Shown: piece by piece, positions 42,065 to 51,373 of the stretch | Layout of the letters: every line of letters begins with the position of its first letter | Numbering within the stretch: position 1 is the stretch's first letter | Source: JARRPM01 sp963765545 | Lineage (GTDB): Bacteria > Pseudomonadota > Gammaproteobacteria > Pseudomonadales > Halieaceae | DNA length: 64,000 nucleotides | Assembly: GCA_963765545.1 (NCBI GenBank) | Contig: CAVXWW010000004.1 | Coordinates: forward strand, 558,001-622,000 | Direction of reading: 5' to 3' | Notes under the pieces: model-generated | Seen by the model: the letters and a program-made list of their open reading frames with translations, nothing else | Databases searched by the model: none | What the model was told of the DNA's origin: nothing | Position numbers and translations under genes: made by a program

Positions 42065-42150
42065 CTCTATATCTCCTTGGGGTACTCGGGCAATTAAAGC
42101 GGGACAATCTATCTATTTGCCGCCGGGGGTACAAGCCCCGACCGGAAATA

Positions 42151-43125
42151 TCAGTAAACAGGTAATTTCAGGTGGGAAAACAACTCCTCCAGTTCGGCCT
42201 TGGTGTGCCGCTGGAATGCTTCCTGCACCACTTCCCGGGTCAGGTGGGGGGCGAAATCCTCGATAAACTCATACATATAGCCGCGCAGGAAGGTACCGCG
42301 CCGGCAACCGATACGGGTGACACTGCTGGCGAACAGGTGGCTGGCATCCAGTGCAACCAGGTCGCTATCCTTACTCTCGTCATAGGCCATCGCCGCCACG
42401 ATCCCGATGCCCAGGCCCAGTCGCACATAGGTCTTGATGACGTCCGCGTCGGCTGCAGTAAATACTACGCGGGGTTCAAGGCCTTTTTCGACAAAGGCCT
42501 CATCCAGCTTGGAGCGGCCGGTGAAACCAAATACATAGGTTACGATGGGATGAGACGACACCGCTTCCAGGGTAAGTTCAGACACCTGGGTCAGGGGGTG
42601 GTCACGCGGTACGAGTATGCAGCGGTTCCAGCGGTAGCAGGGCATCATAATGAGGTCTGAAAACAGCTCCAGCGCCTCGGTAGCGATGGCGAAATCCACA
42701 GTGCCATCGGCGGCCATCTCCGAGATCTGCATGGGTGTTCCCTGGTGCATGTGCAGGGAGACCTCCGGGTAGCTCTCCATGAAGGTCTTGATGGTGGCCG
42801 GCAGCGCATAGCGGGCCTGGGTGTGGGTTGTCGCGATAGAAAGTGCACCTTTTTTCTCGTTGGAGTACTCCTGCGCGACCTGCTTGATGCTCTCTACCTT
42901 GCGCAAAATCTCGCCGGCGGTTTCGAGTATCACCTCCCCGGCCGGCGTCACGTGGGTGAGGTGCTTGCCACTTCGGGCAAATATTTCGACACCCAACTCG
43001 TCCTCAAGCAGGCGAATCTGCTTGCTGATACCGGGCTGCGAGGTAAAGAGGCTTTGTGCGGTCGCCGACACGTTGAGCTCGTGGTGCGCCACTTCCCAGA
43101 TGTAGCGCAACTGCTGAAGTTTCAT
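42151..43125 (-). CDS. cysB: LysR-type cysteine regulon activator CysB
   Basis: 324-residue regulator that, with N-acetylserine, activates sulfate uptake and reduction genes. The N-terminal winged helix-turn-helix is MKLQQLRYIWEVAHHELNVS, then ATAQSLFTSQPGISKQIRLLE; the effector domain from about residue 92 has ATTHTQARYALP, a CysB hallmark with the TTHTQ sulfate/acetylserine pocket. GGAGGAAGGG precedes the ATG. The thrH gene follows by 86 bp. cysG at 17867 supplies siroheme for the same pathway. Confidence 0.96.
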   Translation of the reverse strand: MKLQQLRYIWEVAHHELNVSATAQSLFTSQPGISKQIRLLEDELGVEIFARSGKHLTHVTPAGEVILETAGEILRKVESIKQVAQEYSNEKKGALSIATTHTQARYALPATIKTFMESYPEVSLHMHQGTPMQISEMAADGTVDFAIATEALELFSDLIMMPCYRWNRCILVPRDHPLTQVSELTLEAVSSHPIVTYVFGFTGRSKLDEAFVEKGLEPRVVFTAADADVIKTYVRLGLGIGIVAAMAYDESKDSDLVALDASHLFASSVTRIGCRRGTFLRGYMYEFIEDFAPHLTREVVQEAFQRHTKAELEELFSHLKLPVY

Positions 43126-43231
43126 CCCTTCCTCCGATACGGCCCCGCCTGGACCCTGTTACTTATGAAGAATAGCCATTAACCCCACTAAAGGCCAAAA
43201 ATATAAGTAATAAGCGACCCGATGAAAGAAT

Positions 43232-44131
43232 TCAGGCGTTGGCGATGCCGTGGGGTACATGGCCAGTGGCAATATGCGGGCTGGCAGAGGCGCAATGACC
43301 TGGCTGGTCATCGAAAAAGACATCTGCCTGGTAGGCTCGCAGGAACTCGGTTTTGTTCAGTCCGCCCAGGAAAATAGACTCATCAATGCGAATATTCCAG
43401 GCCCTGAGCGTACGAATCACACGCTCGTGGGCCGGCGCGGACCGGGCGGTGACCAGCGCGGTGCGAATAGGTGCCTCGCTGGCGGGAAAAGCCTGCTGCA
43501 GTCGCTGCAGGGCCGCCAGGAACGGTTTGAAAGGGCCTCCGGCGAGTGGCTCGCGGGCAGCGGCTTTCTCACTTGCGGTAAAGGCCTCCAGCCCTTCTTG
43601 CTTGTAAACCCGTTCTGCCTCGTCTGAAAAAATAACCGCGTCGCCATCAAAAGCGAAGCGCAATTGGTCATTTTCCGAGCCACCGCCCTTGCTCGATACC
43701 AGCGTGGCGGCCGCGACGCCGCAGTCCAGAGCATAGCGCACATCCTCTGCTTCATTGGACAGGAATAGCTGGCAACCAAATGCATTGATGTAGCGCCAGG
43801 GGCTTTCACCGCCACAGAAGGCGGCGCGGTTTATCGCAAGGTCGTAGTGCTGGATAGAATTAAAGACGCGCAAACCGGTGTCGGCACTGTTGCGCGACAA
43901 TAACACCACTTCCACCCGCGACTCGTCTCCCAGCCTGTCATTGAGGCGCAGCAGCTTATGCACCAGTGGAAAAGCCTCCCCCGGCTCCAGTGGTTCTTCT
44001 TCCCTGGCAACCTGGTAGGCCGAGTAGGCCTCCAGCCCTTCACTTTCGTACACGCGGTGACTGTCATCCAGGTCGAACAGCGCCCTGGAGGAGATCGCGA
44101 TTACAAGTCTGTCATTTAGATTTTGCGCCAT
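43232..44131 (-). CDS. Cytosolic 5'-nucleotidase I-like protein
   Basis: 299-residue protein of the 5'-nucleotidase (NT5C1-type) family in bacteria. The sequence opens LVIAISSRALFDLDDSHRVYE and has VVLLSRNSADTGLRVFNSI and FDGDAVIFSDEAERVY, the HAD-like motifs used in this group, with the aspartates of ALFDLDDS and AFDGDAVIF. The duplicated motif LVIAISSRALFDLDDSHRVYExEGLEAY / FDGDAVIFSDEAERVYKQEGLEAF suggests an internal repeat. The ATG at 44131 fits the family start but has a poor ribosome-binding site. Likely IMP/AMP dephosphorylation. Confidence 0.8.
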   Translation of the reverse strand: MAQNLNDRLVIAISSRALFDLDDSHRVYESEGLEAYSAYQVAREEEPLEPGEAFPLVHKLLRLNDRLGDESRVEVVLLSRNSADTGLRVFNSIQHYDLAINRAAFCGGESPWRYINAFGCQLFLSNEAEDVRYALDCGVAAATLVSSKGGGSENDQLRFAFDGDAVIFSDEAERVYKQEGLEAFTASEKAAAREPLAGGPFKPFLAALQRLQQAFPASEAPIRTALVTARSAPAHERVIRTLRAWNIRIDESIFLGGLNKTEFLRAYQADVFFDDQPGHCASASPHIATGHVPHGIANA

Positions 44132-44234
44132 CGGGCAAGAATACCCAGTTGTATCGGCGGGCACCAGTGGGATATTCGGTGCTATGGGGCGCATTACACC
44201 TGGACCGTCCGTCCCGGCAGTGTCTGCCCCGGGG

Positions 44235-46382
44235 TTAGCTGACTTTCAGCAGCCCTCTTTCTTCCAGCTCCATCATCAACAGCTGCTGGATAAGAAAGTC
44301 CCGGGTGGTCTCGGGGTGCTCAAGGTGAATACGCTCCAGGAAGGGGCGCGCCGCTTCTTCGTCCCCGCGGTGCAACAGGGCCTTGAACGAGGCACTGAGA
44401 AAGTGACCCGGCTCCTGGCTCAAGGATTTAATCTTGCGCAGACTCTCCGCCAGGGCCAGCTCCTGTGGCGTCAGGTCGGTACCGAAGGGATAGGATGGCA
44501 GCAGGCCTTTCTCGGCTAACGGTGCCAGCACGCGTTGCAGTCGCTCGGGAGTATTGTGTTCAGCCTGCTCAGGTATCTGGTAGTCGCGCTCCAGCTTGCC
44601 GTGGGTCTTGGCGAACTCGAGCAATTCGAGTTGAAAGCGTGAGTCGGTGATGTTGATCAGGCGCTTGATAATCTCTGAGTCGCTCTGGCCCCGCAGATCG
44701 GCCACGCCATATTCGGTGACAATCACATCCCGCAGGTGTTTGGGAATGGTGATGTGACCGTAGAACGGCACCACGTTGGATTTCAGTTGTTTGCCAGCAC
44801 CTCGGGTGCTGCGAATACACAGTATTGACCGGGCGCCAGGGAGGTCGTGTGCCATCGCGACAAAGTTGTACTGCCCGCCCACGCCGCTGATTACCGTGCC
44901 GTCTTCGAGGGCGTCAGAGGCCACCGCACCGGTGAGTGTGACCATCATGCCGGTATTGATAAATCGGGCCTGCTGACGCTGGGCGCAATACAGCGGATAG
45001 TCCAACAGCAGCTGGTTAGTGCGCTGTACGCCCGTCATGCAGATCCGCTCCTGCCCGCTCGCATCAAGTTCGCGCAGTTTCCGGTAGAAGTCAGCGGGCC
45101 CCAGGAAAAACCCACCATGCAGGATACGCCCATTGCGCAGCACGGTACCCTCGGTGGCGGCCAGCAGTGCCGACCGGGTTGCGGGGTCGTCCATATTGTT
45201 GGGCACTGACCGGCCAGCAACCGAGAGTGTGCCGGCCGACGCCAGGGCTACCGAGTTCAGTATTCCCCAGTACGTCAATGCCTCCAGGCTGCGATCATCC
45301 AGGGACCTGGGCATTACACCACTGGCACGGCAATATTCGAAAAAGCGTTCATCGATTGCGTTGCTGATGGCGCCGCTGTTCAAGCCTGTTTGCAGCGCGA
45401 GATTGTCATATACCTGGCGTTTTACCACGCCGTGCTCTATCAGGTGCATCATTCCGTTGACGAACATTTCGGTAGACACATACAGGCCCTGGTCAAAGAG
45501 CTCATTGTGGTTGGCTACCGCGGCACGCTGGTGAGTCAGCGCCTCAATGGCCTGGCGATAGTCACTGTTGTGCTCCTGCCGGAGTATGCAGGAATAGGCC
45601 ACGGCATCCCCCAGCGCGCCGATACCGATCTGCAGGGTACCGCCATCAGCTACCAGTGTGCTGGCGTGCAGGGCCGTGGCGTAATCCTGCAGTGGTACTG
45701 CGGTATTGGGAACCGCAAACAGGGTTTTGTCATAGTCCGGATTACGAACCAGCAGGTCCATGGCATCCACACCGATTTCCGCGTCATTTTCCATATAGGG
45801 CAGATCGGCGTGGACCTGGCCGATCGTAATATACGACCTGTCGGAGGCCTCATACATTTGTGCCAGTTCAAGCGCAGTATCGGGGTTGCATGACAGGCTG
45901 ACTGACAGGCCATCAGCAGTTTCCCGGGTTGCCACCAGTTGTACCATTACATTGCCGCCGGCGTTGAACATGTCACGCGCAATATGCGTGTAATTGCTTG
46001 ATATGTAATTGCGTTGGGCGGAGGCGACACCCTTCATCGAGCCCGCTTTGAAGTAAAGCTCACTCACCTGGATGTTGGCCGGCAGGGTATCCTCGCGAAC
46101 CGGCTTGATAAACGCCAGCTCTTCGTAATCCCCGAACAGGCGTTGCATGATCGGACCCGCCAGACTGGCCTCAACACCGCTGCCTGTAGGCGGCATTTCC
46201 AGGCAAAGCGCGGTATAGATATGCAGGGATATACTCGGGTCAGAGACCGCCCTGTGATAGAACGCATTGACCAGCTGCACCGGCTTGCCCAGACCTAGCG
46301 GGGCCATCAGAATCAGTGTCTTGCCGACACGGCTTATTGCCCTGTCTACGCACTCTTCAACAGAGTTCACTATATCTGTCAT
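44235..46382 (-). CDS. Acetyl-CoA hydrolase/transferase family protein
   Basis: 715-residue CoA-transferase-fold protein, longer than the usual 430-500 residue acetyl-CoA hydrolases. The N-terminal half has GKTLILMAPLGLGKPVQLVNAFY and a large insert; the C-terminal catalytic half has ISGVGGQYNFVAMAHDLPGA and YGHITIPKHLRDVIVTEYG, ending in a helical tail (residues about 640-715) that is not part of the core. It may move CoA between acetate, succinate or other acids. ATG at 46382 with GGGAG upstream; the longer frame to 46481 is not supported. Confidence 0.82.
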   Translation of the reverse strand: MTDIVNSVEECVDRAISRVGKTLILMAPLGLGKPVQLVNAFYHRAVSDPSISLHIYTALCLEMPPTGSGVEASLAGPIMQRLFGDYEELAFIKPVREDTLPANIQVSELYFKAGSMKGVASAQRNYISSNYTHIARDMFNAGGNVMVQLVATRETADGLSVSLSCNPDTALELAQMYEASDRSYITIGQVHADLPYMENDAEIGVDAMDLLVRNPDYDKTLFAVPNTAVPLQDYATALHASTLVADGGTLQIGIGALGDAVAYSCILRQEHNSDYRQAIEALTHQRAAVANHNELFDQGLYVSTEMFVNGMMHLIEHGVVKRQVYDNLALQTGLNSGAISNAIDERFFEYCRASGVMPRSLDDRSLEALTYWGILNSVALASAGTLSVAGRSVPNNMDDPATRSALLAATEGTVLRNGRILHGGFFLGPADFYRKLRELDASGQERICMTGVQRTNQLLLDYPLYCAQRQQARFINTGMMVTLTGAVASDALEDGTVISGVGGQYNFVAMAHDLPGARSILCIRSTRGAGKQLKSNVVPFYGHITIPKHLRDVIVTEYGVADLRGQSDSEIIKRLINITDSRFQLELLEFAKTHGKLERDYQIPEQAEHNTPERLQRVLAPLAEKGLLPSYPFGTDLTPQELALAESLRKIKSLSQEPGHFLSASFKALLHRGDEEAARPFLERIHLEHPETTRDFLIQQLLMMELEERGLLKVS

Positions 46383-46484
46383 CGTCTGCTCCCGGGGGTC
46401 GGTAATCCAGTCCTGGCCTGTCTTGGCCGGTAACTGATCATAGTATCCCCGGTGCCCCTGTGGGGCCTTGATCTTGCGCAAATG

Positions 46485-47810
46485 TCAGTGCTTGCTGAAG
46501 TAATCCTTCGAAATACTGAACACCAGTGGGCTCAGCAGTCCCAGTGCGATCAGGTTGGGTATCGCCATGAAGGCATTGAGCGTATCGGCAATCAGCCAGA
46601 CCATATCCAGTTCGACCAGGGTGCCCACCGGTATGGCCAATACCCACGCCACGCGAAAAGGTGTAATAACCCCGGTACCCAACAGGTACACCGCACATCG
46701 CTCGCCATAGAATGACCAACCTATCATGGTTGTGAAAGCGAACAGGCACAGGCCCAGGGTTACCACGTACTGCCCACCGGGGAAGGCGGAACCAAATGCC
46801 ATGGAGGTGAGGCTGGCGCCACTGACACCGGTGGGCCAGACATCGGTAAGCACAATAACCAGGCCGGTCATGGTGCAGATAATCAGGGTATCGATAAACG
46901 TGCCCAGCATGGCGATCATGCCCTGCTGCACAGGCTGATTGGTGCGGGCGGCAGCGTGAGCGATAGGCGCGCTGCCGAGGCCGGCCTCGTTGGAAAAAAC
47001 ACCTCGTGCAACACCAAAGCGCAGCGCAGCCCAGACCGAGGCACCGGCAAAGCCGCCGGTCGCGGCGGTCCCGGTCATCGCGCTATCGACAATCGTCATT
47101 ATCGCACCGGGCACGGCAGGGAGTTTGGTGAGAATCACCACCAGGCTCATCAGAAAGTAACTCACAGCCATGAAGGGAACCAGCCAACTGGCGACACTGG
47201 AGATGCGCTTGATACCACCGAGCACCACAGCGCCCACCATGACCATCAGTACCAGTCCGGTGACAAGCGGTGGGACGGAAAAGGAGTCACTGAGCACCTG
47301 TGCCACCGAATTGGACTGCACCGTATTGGCAAGGCCAAAGCCCGCCAGGCTGCCGAACAGCGCAAACAAAAAGCCCAACCAGTGCCAGCGTTTATGCAGG
47401 CCATTGCGAATGTAGTACATGGGGCCACCGCTGTAGTTGCCCAGTGCATCCTGTTCGCGAAAGCGAACAGCAAGCACCGCCTCGGCGTACTTGGTTGCCA
47501 TGCCCAGCAGCGCTGTAATCCACATCCAGAACAACGCCCCCGGGCCACCCAGTGCCACCGCTGTGGCAACGCCTGCAATATTGCCAGTGCCGATCGTTGC
47601 GGACAGGGATGTCATGAGCGCGTTGAAGGGGGAGATATCGCCCTCCCCTTTGCCTTGCCGGCCCTGTAACAGCAGCCGCAGGGCGACCGGAATCTTGCGC
47701 ACTGTCAAAAAGCGCAGGCCCAGGCTCAAGTACAGCCCGATGCCCAGCAGCAGCACCAGCATGGGTGGGCCCCAGGCCCATTCATTGATAGTGATAATCA
47801 GGTCTGCCAC
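46485..47810 (-). CDS. Amino acid carrier protein, Na+:alanine/glycine symporter (AGCS)
   Basis: 441-residue inner-membrane transporter of the AGCS family that imports alanine, glycine or related amino acids with sodium. About ten hydrophobic helices are seen. The AGCS signatures are ATIGTGNIAGVATAVALGGPGALFWMW and FSNEAGLGSAPIAHAAART (the latter broken here into its parts FSNEAGLG and SAPIAHAAA). GGSMYY-like GGPMYYIRNGL is also present. Start is a GTG at 47810 with a G-rich ribosome-binding site. Located 80 bp after the D-cysteine desulfhydrase gene on the same strand, so it may import an amino acid used by that enzyme. Confidence 0.92.
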   Translation of the reverse strand: MADLIITINEWAWGPPMLVLLLGIGLYLSLGLRFLTVRKIPVALRLLLQGRQGKGEGDISPFNALMTSLSATIGTGNIAGVATAVALGGPGALFWMWITALLGMATKYAEAVLAVRFREQDALGNYSGGPMYYIRNGLHKRWHWLGFLFALFGSLAGFGLANTVQSNSVAQVLSDSFSVPPLVTGLVLMVMVGAVVLGGIKRISSVASWLVPFMAVSYFLMSLVVILTKLPAVPGAIMTIVDSAMTGTAATGGFAGASVWAALRFGVARGVFSNEAGLGSAPIAHAAARTNQPVQQGMIAMLGTFIDTLIICTMTGLVIVLTDVWPTGVSGASLTSMAFGSAFPGGQYVVTLGLCLFAFTTMIGWSFYGERCAVYLLGTGVITPFRVAWVLAIPVGTLVELDMVWLIADTLNAFMAIPNLIALGLLSPLVFSISKDYFSKH

Positions 47811-47890
47811 GTCTCCCCCCAGATCTTTTATTGTTTGCCAGATGCGGCAGCGGCATTTGCCCGCACCACTTGCACTACTGGCTTATGATT

Positions 47891-48883
47891 CTACAGGCCC
47901 AGGCCGCCGCGTTGCGGAAACAGGCCGAAAATACCGCCGGTATGAACGAATATGATGTCGCGGCAGCCAGCGAACCGTCCAGCGGCAATTTCCGCCAGCA
48001 TTCCACCGAACGCCTTGCCAGTATAGACGGGGTCCAGTACCAGCCCCTCCAGTGCCGCCAGCTCTGCTATCAGGGCGAAGATTTCATCACTGGCGATACC
48101 GTAGCCCTGCCCCACATAGCCATCGATCACATTCGCGCGAATATCGGCCTCGGGCACTCCCGGGTAGCGCTCCCGCCAATCCTGTGCATCGGCCGCGACC
48201 TTGTCGAGAAAGTACTGCTCATCATCACAGACATTGATGCCCCACACCCTGGCCGGCAGTCCGTGCAAAACAGCGCCGAGGGTCAACCCGGCCTGGGTGC
48301 CGCCGGAACCCGAGGCCGTTACAATGTGCGCCTGCTGAATGTGATTGGCGGTGAAATCGGCCAGCAGTTCCTCGCACGCGGCGATATATCCCCAGGCCCC
48401 GATACCGTCACTACCGCCGGTGGGCACGATAAGCGCCTTGCGACCCAGGCCCGCGTAATGCTGCTCCCACGTTTGAAATAACTCTGAGATCTCTTCCACA
48501 TACTGCTTTTTGGGATAGGTGCTGACTGTCGCACCTGCAAGGTGGTCCAGCAGCAGGTTCCCCTCAGGCGCCAGTGGGGGCTCTCCACGCAACAGCAGAT
48601 GTACTGCCAGGCCCAGTTGGGCCCCGGCAAATGCGGTTGCCCGGCAGTGATTGCTCTGAAGCCCGCCGCAGGTAATCAGGGTGTCATACCCGTTGTCTGT
48701 GGCATGAGCCGCAATAAACTCGAGTTTGCGTACCTTGTTGCCACTGAGGGTGCAGCCGGTGAGGTCATCCCGCTTGACCCACAGTCTATGCCCGCCGCCC
48801 CACCGGGCGGAGGCGCGCTCAAGGTACTGCAAAGGGGTGGGCGTTTGGGCCAGGTCGATCTTGCGCGGGTACTGAAGTTCCAT
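47891..48883 (-). CDS. dcyD: D-cysteine desulfhydrase / ACC deaminase family enzyme
   Basis: 330-residue fold-type II PLP enzyme that breaks D-cysteine into pyruvate, ammonia and sulfide. The PLP lysine is in TLSGNKVRKLEF and the phosphate loop is TASGSGGTQAGL; TCGGLQSNHCRATA contains the substrate-binding loop. The C-terminus has DPVYTGKAFGGML and FVHTGGIFGLFPQ, matching DcyD and the ACC deaminases. Substrate could be D-cysteine, ACC or a related amino acid; D-cysteine is the usual bacterial call. GGAG lies before the ATG. Confidence 0.85.
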   Translation of the reverse strand: MELQYPRKIDLAQTPTPLQYLERASARWGGGHRLWVKRDDLTGCTLSGNKVRKLEFIAAHATDNGYDTLITCGGLQSNHCRATAFAGAQLGLAVHLLLRGEPPLAPEGNLLLDHLAGATVSTYPKKQYVEEISELFQTWEQHYAGLGRKALIVPTGGSDGIGAWGYIAACEELLADFTANHIQQAHIVTASGSGGTQAGLTLGAVLHGLPARVWGINVCDDEQYFLDKVAADAQDWRERYPGVPEADIRANVIDGYVGQGYGIASDEIFALIAELAALEGLVLDPVYTGKAFGGMLAEIAAGRFAGCRDIIFVHTGGIFGLFPQRGGLGL

Positions 48884-48902
48884 CTGGCTCCGGTTTAAAA
48901 CG

Positions 48903-49238
48903 CTAGGCGATGGACTTGAGGGTGCCCTTGGGCAATATCGCGTGGACGTGCACGCGCTGGAATTTCATATCCACATTATTGGCCACGTTGAGCACCATGT
49001 AGTTATCGTCCAGCGAGGTAACCTTGCCGAGGATACCGGAGGAGGTAACGACCTCATCGCCCTTGTTGAGGGCCGATACCATTTGTTGGTGTTCCTTCTG
49101 GCGCTTGCGCTGTGGCCTGATGGCAATGAAATAGAACAGCACAAACAGACCGACCAGAAAAAGAACCTGAAACATCTCGCCGCCTGGAGGTGGAGCTCCC
49201 GCTTCCTGGGCGTGGGCGCTGGCAATAAACAAACTCAT
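48903..49238 (-). CDS. yajC: Preprotein translocase subunit YajC
   Basis: 111-residue small membrane protein of the SecDF-YajC accessory complex, with one transmembrane helix (MFQVLFLVGLFVLFYFIAIRPQ) followed by the conserved QRKRQKEHQQMVSALNKGDEVVTSSGILGKV. Normally yajC lies between tgt and secD; here neither secD, secF, queA nor tgt is nearby. Neighbours are dcyD and an exonuclease gene. The family match is clear; the displaced location is unusual. Confidence 0.9.
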   Translation of the reverse strand: MSLFIASAHAQEAGAPPPGGEMFQVLFLVGLFVLFYFIAIRPQRKRQKEHQQMVSALNKGDEVVTSSGILGKVTSLDDNYMVLNVANNVDMKFQRVHVHAILPKGTLKSIA

Positions 49239-49413
49239 CTGACACTTCCTGTACGTAATTGAGCTCCCGAAGGAGCTGGGAAAACGCGAGTAATGTACAG
49301 GGTTTCATCCGGAGCCGCAATTCAAGCCAGGCCGCATTGCCAAACCGGGCCGGCTGTTCCTGTTTCCGGCCCCAGGCAGCCTGTCAGGCGTCCAGGGGGA
49401 TAGCCGCGACCCG

Positions 49414-50196
49414 CTAGCTGGAGAGTTCCAGGTCGTATTCCATGATCTGTGGGGCGTGGTCGGAAAAACGCTCACTTTTGTAAATATCAGCGGCACGCAC
49501 CGCCGGGGCCAGGGCCGGTGAAATGACCTGGTAGTCCAGTCGCCACCCTACATTCTTGGCCCAGGCCTGGCCGCGATTGGACCACCACGTGTACTGGTCA
49601 GGTTCCTGATTAACCAGGCGAAAGGAGTCGATATAACCCACCTCGTCGTAGAGAACGTCAAGCCACGCCCGCTCTTCCGGCAAAAAGCCTGAATTCTTTC
49701 GATTGGCACGCCAATTGCAAAGATCAATCTCCTTGTGGCAGATATTCCAATCGGCGCAGATGATGAACTCGCGCCGTTTACGGCGCAGGTTACGCAGATG
49801 CTCAAGAAAGGCATCCATAAACCGGTATTTCTTCCGCAGTGCCTCATCGCTGCTGGACCCGGACGGCAGGTAGAGGGATATCACGCTGACGCCCTTGTAA
49901 TCTGCCTGCAGGTAGCGGCCCTCGGAGTCGGCCGGGTCCCACCCCAGGCTGCTTATCACCCGCTGGGGTTTGACCCTGGAGTAGAGGGCGGTGCCACTGT
50001 AGCCGGGCTTTATTGCGTCGTTGTAATAACAGTGGAAGCCGTCCGGCGTGAACACCGGGTCCGACAGCTGGTGAAGCTGAGCCTTGGTTTCCTGGATACA
50101 CACAACGTCGGGCTGCTCCGCCTGCAACCAGTCAAAAAAGCCCTTGCGGGCGGCGGCCCTTATACCATTGGTATTGCAGGTAATAATCTTGGTCAT
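49414..50196 (-). CDS. xthA: Exodeoxyribonuclease III-family AP endonuclease
   Basis: 260-residue endonuclease/exonuclease/phosphatase-fold enzyme for base-excision repair. Signature segments are ITCNTNGIRAAARKGFFDWL, the metal-binding glutamate in DVVCIQETKAQ, and RLDYQVISPAL and FSDHAPQIMEYDL near the end with catalytic Asp and His. ATG at 50196 gives the family start. The xthA symbol is the family name; whether this is the main exonuclease III or an extra copy (ExoA-type) cannot be told. Confidence 0.88.
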   Translation of the reverse strand: MTKIITCNTNGIRAAARKGFFDWLQAEQPDVVCIQETKAQLHQLSDPVFTPDGFHCYYNDAIKPGYSGTALYSRVKPQRVISSLGWDPADSEGRYLQADYKGVSVISLYLPSGSSSDEALRKKYRFMDAFLEHLRNLRRKRREFIICADWNICHKEIDLCNWRANRKNSGFLPEERAWLDVLYDEVGYIDSFRLVNQEPDQYTWWSNRGQAWAKNVGWRLDYQVISPALAPAVRAADIYKSERFSDHAPQIMEYDLELSS

Positions 50197-50300
50197 GATG
50201 TTAATTCGCGCTCGAAAACAGCGGCGCAGTGTAACGGAATGGCCTGAGTGGGTCCAAATGCAGTGCAAAAAATGGATTTTTCCCGACCCTGTGCCAATAA

Positions 50301-50328
50301 TTGTAAGCGTATGTCTATTTGCTATGAT
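50301..50328 (+). promoter_or_regulatory. Promoter of the marR-family gene
   Basis: TTGTAA (50301-50306), 16-bp spacer, then TATGAT (50323-50328) preceded by TTGC, giving an extended -10. It sits 36 bp before the GTG start of the MarR-type gene. Confidence 0.5.
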
Positions 50329-50363
50329 GTCAGCAAAAACAGAACAGTGAACGGAGTCATTCT

Positions 50364-50909
50364 GTGGATACTCAGGAAGATGAAGGCAATCAGAACCCGG
50401 TCGCGACCAGGGGCCTTTCCACCACCCTGGCCAGAGTCCTTCGCGAGCTCTCGCGTGAATTTGACCGCAGGGTGACCCGCAAACTGCGAGAACGGGGGCA
50501 TGCCGACTTCAGCCTGTCACACCAGGTGGTTTTTGCCAACATGGGCCTGGGCCGGACACGGGTCACCGAGCTTGCAGAGCGCGCGCAGATAACCCAGCAA
50601 GCCATGGGCAAGACATTGAGGGAACTCGAGAGCCTGGGATACGTCGAGCGGGAAGTCGATGCGACAGACCGGCGCGCCAGGGCTATCCGGCTGACAGCCA
50701 GGGGCGAACAACTGGCCCGCGAGACGATGGCGTGCATTGAGGACGTCAGAAAGGAGTACGCGGATAAAATCGGCGCTCAGGAACTTGAAGAACTGGAAAC
50801 ACGGCTGCGCAGTGCCGCCGCCAGCCTGGAGCTGGACTACCTCCCTCCCTCCTGGGCTAATCCCCCTGAACCCGGGTCCCCTGCCCCGCCGACAATTAAA
50901 GAGCCATAA
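50364..50909 (+). CDS. MarR-family transcriptional regulator
   Basis: 181-residue winged-helix regulator. The DNA-binding core is RVTELAERAQITQQAMGKTLRELESLGYVEREVDATDRRARAIRLT, with the DxRxR wing (DATDRRARAI). The N-terminal helix LARVLRELSREFDRRVTRKLRERGH and the C-terminal helix form the dimer interface; a proline-rich tail of about 20 residues follows. Start is a GTG with CGGAG upstream. It converges on the SnoaL-like gene, overlapping its end by 14 nt, so it probably controls this neighbourhood or itself. Confidence 0.88.
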   Translation: MDTQEDEGNQNPVATRGLSTTLARVLRELSREFDRRVTRKLRERGHADFSLSHQVVFANMGLGRTRVTELAERAQITQQAMGKTLRELESLGYVEREVDATDRRARAIRLTARGEQLARETMACIEDVRKEYADKIGAQELEELETRLRSAAASLELDYLPPSWANPPEPGSPAPPTIKEP

Positions 50910-51345
50910 AGTCCGGGGTATTGAAGACCCAGCTCTTTACTTCCTCGCGGCGGCAAATACGCCAACCCCCGGCCGTGCGCCGATACTCATCGAGATACCA
51001 CAGTCCCAGGAAAAACGTCTGGCTGTCCTGCCCCGGCAAGGTCATGTGCATGGGATTGAAGCACATCACCCGGCCGCTCGCAGTATCGCCAGCGACCGAT
51101 ATCTGTATATTTGCATTGAGGTGCTGAGTGTTGGGGAAGAGTTCTTCAGTAACGGACGCCTTCAGAAACGCCAGGGTTTCCTCGAGATTACCGACACTGC
51201 CGCCCATGGCGCTGTAATCAATATGGGCATCATCAGTGAACACTTCACGCAAGCCATCGAACTGCTTGCGGTCCAGAAGGTCGGCGTAATGATAGATCAG
51301 GTCCTGGATTTCAAACCGGTCAGATATTTCCTGTTGAGACAACAT
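50896..51345 (-). CDS. SnoaL-like / NTF2-fold protein
   Basis: 149-residue NTF2-fold protein of the SnoaL_4 group, similar in plan to the one at 14786. Landmarks are SDRFEIQDLIYHYADLLDRKQFDGLREVF with the catalytic-type Tyr-Ala-Asp, and the closing FFLGLWYLDEYRRTAGGWRI. Acts probably as a hydratase, isomerase or binding protein in a catabolic route. It is 28 bp from the amidohydrolase gene on the same strand, which suggests a common pathway. Overlaps the marR gene end tail to tail by 14 nt. Confidence 0.85.
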   Translation of the reverse strand: MLSQQEISDRFEIQDLIYHYADLLDRKQFDGLREVFTDDAHIDYSAMGGSVGNLEETLAFLKASVTEELFPNTQHLNANIQISVAGDTASGRVMCFNPMHMTLPGQDSQTFFLGLWYLDEYRRTAGGWRICRREEVKSWVFNTPDFMAL

Positions 51346-51373
51346 CGCAGCGTCCTTTGAAAATTATTATGAG

